The notes beneath the pieces were generated by a model. The model saw nothing but the letters and a program-made list of their open reading frames with translations, made no database searches and was not told the origin of the DNA. DNA of 5,009 nucleotides from Accumulibacter sp. (GTDB taxonomy: Bacteria; Pseudomonadota; Gammaproteobacteria; Burkholderiales; Rhodocyclaceae): assembly GCA_031276375.1 (NCBI GenBank), contig JAISNE010000300.1:1-5009 (forward strand), written 5' to 3'. Shown one piece after another: positions 1 to 5,009 of the stretch. The translations under genes and the position numbers were made by a program. Numbering within the stretch: the stretch's first letter is position 1; the number at the start of each line of letters is the position of its first letter.

Positions 1-423
1 CATGGGAATTCCGGGACATGAAAATTCTCCAGACGCTGTCTGGAGAATTGGGGCGTCGGTAGATTTATTGGACAGCGTCCAATAAATCTTTTCAGCAGGC
101 CACGCCAGATAGAACAGACGCATCTGCTGTAGGTTGTAGATTCCAAAGCCCCGCCCGAAACGCGCCGTCAAATCGCCGGAGAGGCGTTTCAGCAAGACAT
201 TTCCATATTCCGCCCGTTTTTCCCCGCCCTGCTCGAACTCAACGATGCGCCGCCCGATTTCCCAATAGCTTGCGGTCATCAGCGCATTGACGCTGCGCGC
301 GGTGGCGCTACGAGCCGCTTGCAGCAGCACTACGATTCCCTCATGGACATTGGCATAATCCGTGGCGGCTTCGACAGATTCGATGGCCTTTGCCGTTTTG
401 GCCGGAACGCTCTTCTTGTTCAT
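1..423 (-). CDS. DUF1016 (YhcG-like) putative nuclease, N-terminal part, runs off the window
   Basis: This minus-strand gene is open for 141 codons and continues past base 1, so the C-terminal part is missing. The start is the ATG at 423..421, which overlaps the hsdM stop as ATGA and has GAGG seven bases upstream, indicating translational coupling. I recognise the DUF1016 N-terminal domain from residues about 28-108: ARSVNALMTASYWEIGRRIV, a FEQGG-(x)n-AEYG segment, a DLTARFGRGFG segment and a NLQQMRLFYLAW segment. Family knowledge: DUF1016 proteins are about 350 residues, with this helical N-domain followed by a PDDEXK-type nuclease domain, and often sit inside type I restriction loci; their exact role there is not settled. 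Residues about 113-135 are encoded by two palindromic elements, giving the related peptides IYWTLSNK and ILQTASGE. The catalytic domain is outside the window, so intactness cannot be judged. Confidence 0.88.
   Translation of the reverse strand, partial: MNKKSVPAKTAKAIESVEAATDYANVHEGIVVLLQAARSATARSVNALMTASYWEIGRRIVEFEQGGEKRAEYGNVLLKRLSGDLTARFGRGFGIYNLQQMRLFYLAWPAEKIYWTLSNKSTDAPILQTASGEFSCPGIPM
23..49. repeat. Perfect palindrome 2 in the DUF1016 gene (12-bp arms, 3-base centre)
   Basis: The arms AATTCTCCAGAC (23-34) and GTCTGGAGAATT (38-49) are exact reverse complements around a GCT centre. The core GACGCTGTC is the reverse complement of the core of the neighbouring palindrome at 61-89, while the outer arm sequences differ. 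The element lies in frame within the DUF1016 coding sequence and encodes ILQTASGEF on the minus strand. Confidence 0.9.
61..89. repeat. Perfect palindrome 1 in the DUF1016 gene (13-bp arms, 3-base centre)
   Basis: The arms AGATTTATTGGAC (61-73) and GTCCAATAAATCT (77-89) are exact reverse complements around an AGC centre. Its centre lies 39 bases (13 codons) from the centre of the palindrome at 23-49, so both are read in the same codon phase. It encodes IYWTLSNKS on the minus strand. The arms are AT-rich compared with the surrounding gene, which suggests inserted sequence. Confidence 0.9.
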
Positions 424-2231
424 CCCTGCGCCTCGTTCACCAGCATCTCGATCTCGTCCAGCAGGCGTGCCACCTCGGCCTCATGAGCGCGCATCGCGGC
501 GATCAGGTCTTTGGGGTCGGCATGTTCCAACCCCGTTTTGGCGTTCGGGTTCTTGAGATCGAGGTTGTAGATCGGCCAGTACAGCGCGTCGCCCTCGGAT
601 TGCGCCACCCTGGCGGCTTGTTCGTGGGTTTGCTGTTTTGCCTTCAGGGCGCGCAGGCGTTCCTGCAATTCGGCCTTTTGTCCATTGGCGGCGGCCTGCG
701 CTTTTCGTTCCAGTTCCCGGATGGGTTTACCCAGCGCGATGGCGGCGTTGCGCTCGACTTCCGCTTGCCGCCAGTGCGGCGCGGCGGCGTCAACGGCGGC
801 GGCGCGTCTGGCGGCAAAATCCACCTTCCACGCCCGCGCGTTTTCCTCGCGCGCGTTCCACCAGGCGAGCGCGGGCGCGAATTCCTCGAACTGCAAGGGG
901 GCGGTCTTGCTGTACTTCTTGCGCCCTTCGGGCAAGGGCAGTTCGTAGTACCAGATACTTTGCGTCGGCCCGCCGCGCTCGAAGAACAGCAGGTTGGCGG
1001 GGATGTCGGTGTAGGGCGCGAACACGCCTTGCGGCAGGCGCACGATGGTGTGCAGCTTGAATTCCTTCAGGAGTTCTTCCTTGATGACGGCGGTCACGCC
1101 GTCGCCGAAGAGGACGCCATTGGGCACGACCACGGCGGCGCGCCCGCCGCGCGCCGCCGTCTTGCCTTTCGAGACGGGCGCGCCGGTCACCCGGAGCTTG
1201 CGCATGATGTATTGCAGGAAGAGCAGCGCGGTTTCCGCCGTTTGCATGTTGGGCGGGAAGTTGGCCTTGATGCCCGCTTCTTCCTCGCCGCCGAAAGGCG
1301 GGTTGGTGAGAATGATGTCTACGCGCTCGCCGTGGCCGATTTCGGCGATCTTCCTTTGCAGGGTGTTGCCGTAGGCAATTTGCGGCGCTTCCAGGCCGTG
1401 CAAGAGCAGGTTCATCTGCGCCAGCATGTAGGGCAGGGGTTTGGCTTCCTGTCCCTGGAGGGTTTGGCGTTGCAGGACGCGGCGCTCGCCGGGGTTGGTC
1501 ACTTGCGGGGCGATGTGGTCGAAAGTTTCCACCAAAAAGCCGCCGGTGCCGCAGGCCGGGTCGAGCACGGTTTCGCCGAGGCGCGGGTCGATGACGCGCA
1601 CCATGAAGCGTACCACCGGACGCGGGGTGTAGAACTCGCCCGCGTCGCCCGCCGCGTCGCGCATCTCGCGCAACATGGATTCGTACAGGTGCGAAAGGGT
1701 GTGGATTTCATCCGAGGCGTTGAAATGAATGCCGTCGATCTTGTTGACGATCTCGCGCAGCAGGTAACCGCTTTCCATACGGTTTTGCACGCCCCGAAAA
1801 ACGTTGGCGACGATTTCGCGCTGGCTGCCCTTTTCGCCTTCGCCCGCCAGATCGCGCAGGTAGGCGAACAGGCCCTGGCCCCAACGACCGTCGGGAAGGG
1901 TGGCGCGATCCTGCGCGATGAATTCCAGCAGTTCGTCGCCGGAGATGCCATCGTCCCTGCCAGCCCAATCGCGCCAGCGGTATGGTGCTTCGATGATGGG
2001 CCGGTAGGGCCGGCCATCGAGCGCGGCTTCTTCCTCGTGGCGGATTTCCAGGTCGTCGAGGAATTTGAGGAACATCACCCAGGTGAGGAGCGGCAGGCGG
2101 TCGACGTCGCCGTTCAGGCCCTTGTCCTTGCGCAGGATTTTGCGGGCGCTGCCGATCAGGGAAGACAGATTGTCGCGGGTGGTGAGCGCGGCCTTGGGGG
2201 CGCGAGGCTTTTTTCCGGTGGTGGCGGGCAT
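420..2231 (-). CDS. hsdM: Type I restriction-modification system methyltransferase subunit HsdM
   Basis: This 603-residue N6-adenine DNA methyltransferase subunit works with HsdS, which supplies sequence specificity. An HsdM-type N-terminal helical domain covers about residues 20-165. The methylase domain begins near the EFYTPRPVV segment (199-207). The AdoMet-binding motif I is DPACGTGG at 224-231 and the catalytic motif IV is NPPF at 310-313, followed by GG; both are intact. Residues about 475-550 form an Ala/Glu/Lys/Arg-rich, probably coiled-coil stretch placed before the conserved YNLDLKNPN segment (555-563). This is longer than the roughly 500 residues I expect for many HsdM proteins. 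The ATG at 2231 lies nine bases after the hsdR stop with only a weak ribosome-binding site, so expression probably depends on readthrough from hsdR. The stop overlaps the DUF1016 start. Function is likely retained if an HsdS is present. Confidence 0.97.
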   Translation of the reverse strand: MPATTGKKPRAPKAALTTRDNLSSLIGSARKILRKDKGLNGDVDRLPLLTWVMFLKFLDDLEIRHEEEAALDGRPYRPIIEAPYRWRDWAGRDDGISGDELLEFIAQDRATLPDGRWGQGLFAYLRDLAGEGEKGSQREIVANVFRGVQNRMESGYLLREIVNKIDGIHFNASDEIHTLSHLYESMLREMRDAAGDAGEFYTPRPVVRFMVRVIDPRLGETVLDPACGTGGFLVETFDHIAPQVTNPGERRVLQRQTLQGQEAKPLPYMLAQMNLLLHGLEAPQIAYGNTLQRKIAEIGHGERVDIILTNPPFGGEEEAGIKANFPPNMQTAETALLFLQYIMRKLRVTGAPVSKGKTAARGGRAAVVVPNGVLFGDGVTAVIKEELLKEFKLHTIVRLPQGVFAPYTDIPANLLFFERGGPTQSIWYYELPLPEGRKKYSKTAPLQFEEFAPALAWWNAREENARAWKVDFAARRAAAVDAAAPHWRQAEVERNAAIALGKPIRELERKAQAAANGQKAELQERLRALKAKQQTHEQAARVAQSEGDALYWPIYNLDLKNPNAKTGLEHADPKDLIAAMRAHEAEVARLLDEIEMLVNEAQG

Positions 2232-2240
2232 CGTGGAGTC

Positions 2241-3710
2241 TTATTGGTAGAGCGCGGTCTGGAGCTTGGCGACGGCATCCCGCATGCCCGGCACGCCGCC
2301 GAAGTGTTGCGCGGCGATTTCGGACGGGGAGCCGTAACGGTCGAAGGGTTGCACCTTGATCAGTTCGGAAAGCCGGTCGAACTGGATGATGCCGCGCTCG
2401 ATGTAACGCTCCAGCAGAAGCGCGAGGATTTCGCGCGCGGTGTCGCCATAGGCCGCGAACAGGTCGGGCATCTTGCGCCGCGCCTGCTCGGCGCGCTGGC
2501 GGCGAGTGAGCAATGGGGTGTTCCACGCCAGATGGCAGAGCAGATCGAAAGGATCGGCGTCGGGCTGTTCGGCGCTGCTGGCGAGTTCCTCGAAACTGAT
2601 GCCGCGCTCGGTGAGTTCGCGCAGGACTTCGCCGCGCGTGTCGGGGTTGGCCCAGCGGGATTGCAACGCCTCGCGCGTGGGGTAAAGGGTGCGCACGGCC
2701 CGGCCCGAATACTCGGTGTACTTGATGACTTGCAGCTTCTTGCCGTCGGTGTCGAGGTCATAGACTAGATGGCCGATGATTTCGACTTCGCCGCCGTCGA
2801 TGTAGAACTTGCGCGGTTCGGGGGGCGGTGGATCGATGATGATGGGCGGATCGCCCGTTCCGCCCTCGCCGCCCGGGATGTCGTCTTCGCCGGGAGGGTC
2901 GTCCTCTTCGCGGGTTTCCTCATTCGGTTCCGGAAGCGGGTTTTCGCCGTCGATCACGTTGCCGTCGCCATCGATGGTCACGTCCTCGCTTCCTTCCGGG
3001 AAGCCGTCGAAATCCGGGTCGGCAAAGTGATGGGTGGCCGTGCCGGTGAAATCGATGATGCTGAAGTATTCCTTGCCGTAATCCACCTTGAGCCGGGTGC
3101 CGCGCCCGATGATCTGTTTGAACTCGGCGCCCGATCCCACGACGCGGGCCAGCACGACGTTCTTGACCATCTCGGCGTCGACGCCGGTGGTCAGCAATTG
3201 CGAGGTGGTGAGGATGACCGGCGTGGGTTTGTCTACATCCTGGAAATCAGCCAGGCGCGTCGCGCCGAAGTCGCCCTCGTCGCCTGTAACGCGGCAGACG
3301 TAATCGGGATAAAGCTTCATCAGGTCGCTGTTGAGATTGACGAGTTCCTGCCGCATCTCGGCGGCGTGTTCCTGATCGACGCAGAACACGAGGGTTTTGG
3401 CGAAACGATCCGTGCCTTTGAGAAAGTTGGTCAAATGCCGGGCCATCGCCCGTGTCCGGGCGCGCAGGACGATGACGCGCTCGAAGTCCCTGGTCTGGTA
3501 TTCCTCGTCGGGCACCGGGCGGCCATAGCGATCCAGTTCGTCCTTGCTGGGCCGCCAGCCGGCGGCGTCGACCGATGAAATGACGCGATGGACGCGATAT
3601 GGAGCAAGAAAGCCGTCCTCGATGTCCTGACGCAGACTGTAGGTGTAAACGGGGTTGCCGAAGTAGGCGTAAGTGTCGGCTTCGTTGAAAGCGATGTTTG
3701 TCATCGGCAT
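2241..3710 (-). CDS. hsdR: Type I restriction subunit HsdR (EcoEI-type), internally deleted: only motor lobe 2 and C-terminal domain remain
   Basis: This 489-residue frame carries the second half of an HsdR translocase/endonuclease. From DTYAYFGNP (12-20) on it matches the part of the family that normally follows the TATP motif III. Visible are a motif IV-like TLVFCVDQEHA (106-116), motif V VILTTSQLLTTGVD (165-178), motif VI QIIGRGTR (199-206), an acidic/proline-rich linker (about 240-300), and an EcoEI_R_C-like domain (about 330-485). The PD-(D/E)XK endonuclease domain, Walker A and DEAH-type box are absent. Residues 3-13, MTNIAFNEADT, resemble the native N-terminus of HsdR proteins (family pattern NEA[DE]T-R-A), so the simplest reading is an in-frame internal deletion of several hundred codons with the join at about 3672-3677. 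A stop lies in frame at 3731..3729. ATG 3710 and ATG 3704 are both possible starts; neither has a clear ribosome-binding site. Cleavage activity is not expected. An assembly collapse is an alternative explanation. Confidence 0.9.
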   Translation of the reverse strand: MPMTNIAFNEADTYAYFGNPVYTYSLRQDIEDGFLAPYRVHRVISSVDAAGWRPSKDELDRYGRPVPDEEYQTRDFERVIVLRARTRAMARHLTNFLKGTDRFAKTLVFCVDQEHAAEMRQELVNLNSDLMKLYPDYVCRVTGDEGDFGATRLADFQDVDKPTPVILTTSQLLTTGVDAEMVKNVVLARVVGSGAEFKQIIGRGTRLKVDYGKEYFSIIDFTGTATHHFADPDFDGFPEGSEDVTIDGDGNVIDGENPLPEPNEETREEDDPPGEDDIPGGEGGTGDPPIIIDPPPPEPRKFYIDGGEVEIIGHLVYDLDTDGKKLQVIKYTEYSGRAVRTLYPTREALQSRWANPDTRGEVLRELTERGISFEELASSAEQPDADPFDLLCHLAWNTPLLTRRQRAEQARRKMPDLFAAYGDTAREILALLLERYIERGIIQFDRLSELIKVQPFDRYGSPSEIAAQHFGGVPGMRDAVAKLQTALYQ

Positions 3711-3977
3711 GGGCGTTGGCGCGCAATTTTACCCGCCAGGCTGGTGGAGAAGACGCATGATAGTCTGGATGATCGCCGTTGTCTCTACGCCAGTCCGGCA
3801 GGGCGCGAGCACACCGAGCGGAAACGAAAACTCAACGCTGTTCTGGCGGTTTCCGCGGATGTCCGCAATTCCCATGGAAGTTCAGAAGTATAAACGATCG
3901 CCGGATTCGCCTTTCCGCCTTGCTCGTCTTGGCCTGATGGTCGCCCGGAACGCCGTGCCCCTTCGTGGAAACCCTGC
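3711..3977. other. Leader of the hsd operon; no convincing gene
   Basis: This stretch separates the integrase remnant from hsdR. A minus-strand frame of 48 codons (3875..3729), in phase with hsdR and ending at TAA just upstream of it, matches nothing I recognise. If the hsdR N-terminus is native, this is the natural upstream region of the operon and should hold its promoter. Confidence 0.5.
3726..3731 (-). promoter_or_regulatory. Possible -10 element for the hsd operon
   Basis: TAAAAT on the minus strand differs from TATAAT at one base and is flanked by the short inverted repeat TGGCG/CGCCA. It lies about 15 bases upstream of the first possible hsdR ATG. No good -35 box is seen 16-18 bases upstream, and the resulting leader would be very short, so this is weak. 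Confidence 0.2.
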
Positions 3978-4380
3978 CGATGCCGAAGTCCGTGCATGTG
4001 GCTCAGTCCCGCCCGCTTGCACTGTCCGTCATAATTCCGCTGTCGTGGCCGGCACCGTCCGATTCCGTCCGCCCTTGGCCCAGGAACCCTGGATGGCGAT
4101 ATGATCCCCGTGATCGGCCACGCCGGGCTGGAACTTGATCGATTCCTCGCGGCGCAACCCAAAGGCGGCTTGTAATTTCAGGCTCATGCGCGCATGGGCA
4201 TCGGTGATCCTGTCCAATCCGTCATCCAGTTCCTTCGCCTTGTTCTCGTTGGTCACATAATGACGTTCGGGAATGCCCAATTGGGCGTTGTCCGCCGGCA
4301 AGAATACCCGCCTTGCCCATTTTTCCGGCCCACCAGCGCAGATGTGAAAGCCGTTCTTGAGGGTGCCGATGGACAGCCCT
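3978..4380 (-). pseudogene. Tyrosine recombinase / phage-type integrase remnant
   Basis: Fragments of one integrase are scattered over three minus-strand frames. In order they are: LSIGTLKN (about 4376-4353); LSHLRWWAGKMGKAGIL in a shifted frame (about 4350-4303); a long open segment starting PADNAQLGIPERHYVTN (about 4298-4034) that includes FGLRREES, which carries the first catalytic Arg; and, in the third frame, YDGQCKRAGLSHMHGLRH (4033-3980), the catalytic HxxRH box. The order and wording match the ICE/prophage integrase family with Phage_integr_N/Integrase_1-type domains, from family knowledge. Roughly 35 residues that normally separate the third and fourth segments are missing, and the N-terminus is lost at the transposase fragment. 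I cannot find the C-terminal tyrosine segment after HGLRH. The gene is dead. The exact left limit is uncertain. Confidence 0.82.
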
Positions 4381-4660
4381 ACTGTCGATGCTGGCGGGCC
4401 ACCGCCGCTACGCCCACGTCACCCCCCTCCGCTGCGACGGCCTCAATCCCGGTCTGCTCGGCATGAGCAAGGTGATCTCCGAGGACGCCTTGCGCAATGC
4501 GCTCAAACGTCTCCCCGAAGCGGCGGGGACGGCGTGGCTGGACGGCCACCTCACCGACAGCATTGCGCCGCTACTCGATGCGCCGTGGATTCTCGACACC
4601 GACACCACCCTCAAACCGCTCCACGGTCATCAGGAAGGCGCGGCCATCGGCGACAATCCG
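4379..4660 (+). mobile_element. Truncated DDE transposase (IS fragment)
   Basis: A stretch of about 94 codons reads as the N-proximal part of an IS transposase: LLSMLAGHRRYAH, then LRCDGLNPGLLGM, then APWILDTDTTLKP and HGHQEGAAIGDNP. The DTDTT segment probably holds the first catalytic Asp. Similarity then stops abruptly. The open frame runs on to a TAG at 4769-4771 through sequence that does not resemble a transposase, and the later catalytic residues are absent. Upstream in frame there is a TGA at 4358-4360 and no transposase-like N-terminus. The family is most likely IS1380- or IS4-like, but I am not certain. No terminal inverted repeats or target duplication are evident. It is a degraded fragment, not an active element. 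Confidence 0.75.
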
Positions 4661-4807
4661 TTTGCCAAAGATACGTGCTTTTCAGGACTGGTTATGACAA
4701 ACACTCGCCGAAAGTCCCGCATTGTCGGCATAGATTTTTTCGGCGTGGCGTCGACAAGAATGGCCGCGTAGTACGCGCGATGAAAAGGGCTGGAAGAATT
4801 GATTTTA
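4661..4807. other. Unassigned sequence after the transposase fragment
   Basis: No recognisable gene or RNA is seen here. The transposase frame continues open to 4771, but its residues match nothing known to me, and other frames are equally uninformative. It probably represents the far side of a deletion junction. Confidence 0.4.
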
Positions 4808-4860
4808 CTCGTCACACCGGTGCAAGCCGGTATCCAGTTCATTGACTTTCCTGGATTCCA
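4808..4860. repeat. REP-like extragenic palindromic repeat
   Basis: The sequence CTCGTCACACCGGTGCAAGC followed by CGGTATCCAG has the layout of the common proteobacterial CGTCA..CCGG..CCGG..ATCCAG repeats. ACCGG (4816-4820) pairs with CCGGT (4827-4831) across a six-base loop. ATCCAG (4832-4837) pairs with CTGGAT (4851-4856), giving a second short stem. Translated on the minus strand it gives WIPACTGVT, the telltale peptide seen when such repeats are miscalled as genes. Confidence 0.65.
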
Positions 4861-5009
4861 ATATTTTCCGGGACGACGGTTCTTGGTCCGGGCGGCATTT
4901 TTCTGAAGTTTTTTCCGTACCCTTCGCGGCTTCTGGCTTCATATCACATGAACTAAATTCATCGGCTGGTAAAAATTATTCGTTTGAGCGCAAAAAATCA
5001 AGGAGTTAC
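4861..5009 (+). other. AT-richer leader of a probable plus-strand gene beyond the window
   Basis: This stretch has no coding frame I can support. It is visibly more AT-rich than the rest of the window, with a short inverted repeat ATGAA/TTCAT (4948-4952 and 4958-4962). It ends with a ribosome-binding-site-like motif, as expected for the upstream region of a rightward gene. No clear -35/-10 pair stands out. Confidence 0.4.
5000..5005 (+). promoter_or_regulatory. Shine-Dalgarno-like AAGGAG at the right edge
   Basis: AAGGAG is a near-perfect ribosome-binding site, with four bases between it and the window end. A start codon would be expected within a few bases after 5009. No start codon is visible, so this is a prediction. 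Confidence 0.4.

Noticed and set aside
1..20. CATGGGAATT at the left edge, repeated on the minus strand near 3875, as an attachment-site pair
   Set aside because: Only ten bases match and one copy lies inside the DUF1016 coding region; no integrase target context supports it.
390..3578. Very long plus-strand open frames (390-2768 and 2769-3578) opposite hsdM and hsdR
   Set aside because: They are codon-registered with the minus-strand genes. In that register a plus-strand stop arises only where the sense gene uses TTA, CTA or TCA, codons that are rare at this GC content; the single break at 2766-2768 is a sense CTA Leu codon. The translated proteins resemble no family, while the minus strand has clear motifs.
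3729..3875. Minus-strand 48-codon frame directly upstream of and in phase with hsdR
   Set aside because: It has no recognisable similarity, no clear ribosome-binding site, and ends at a stop before hsdR. It does not resemble HsdR N-terminal sequence.
3887..3892. TATACT on the minus strand as a -10 box for hsdR
   Set aside because: The hexamer 17 bases upstream (GAAAGG) does not resemble a -35 box and the leader would be about 175 bases. A chance match is likely.
4630..4842. Minus-strand 70-codon frame beginning MNWIPACTGVTS
   Set aside because: Its N-terminal peptide is the read-through of the REP-like repeat, and the rest is antisense to transposase debris.
1..5009. CRISPR array, tRNA or rRNA
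   Set aside because: No regularly spaced repeats, cloverleaf or rRNA-like sequence was found. The only close repeated elements are the two palindromes at 23-89.

Overview
This window looks like a defence or genomic-island segment of a fairly GC-rich proteobacterium, beta- or gammaproteobacterial by the style of its integrase remnant and its extragenic palindromic repeat. That taxonomic guess is inference from gene style; no RNA gene or taxonomic marker is present.

From 3710 leftward, on the minus strand, runs a tight type I restriction-modification operon in the order hsdR, hsdM, DUF1016-family gene. The DUF1016 gene leaves the window at base 1. hsdR is not full length. It appears to keep its first few native codons and is then joined in frame to the second half of the protein, so the endonuclease domain and the first motor lobe (Walker A, DEAH-type box) are missing. 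hsdM is complete, with both its AdoMet-binding and NPPF catalytic motifs. The DUF1016 (YhcG-like, PDDEXK-superfamily) gene overlaps the hsdM stop by ATGA and contains two perfect stem-loop palindromes with a shared 9-base core. No hsdS specificity gene is visible; it could lie beyond base 1. As seen here, the locus could still methylate if an HsdS is supplied, but it is not expected to cut through HsdR.

From about 3978 to 4660 lies a graveyard of mobile DNA. A minus-strand tyrosine-recombinase (phage/ICE-type integrase) pseudogene carries frameshifts and an internal deletion. A plus-strand transposase fragment abuts its truncated 5' end at about 4380. The right flank has a REP-like palindromic repeat (about 4808-4860) and an AT-richer leader ending in a Shine-Dalgarno-like AGGAG, which suggests a plus-strand gene starting just past base 5009.

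The most interesting observations are the paired in-frame palindromes inside the DUF1016 gene and the clean in-frame deletion of hsdR.
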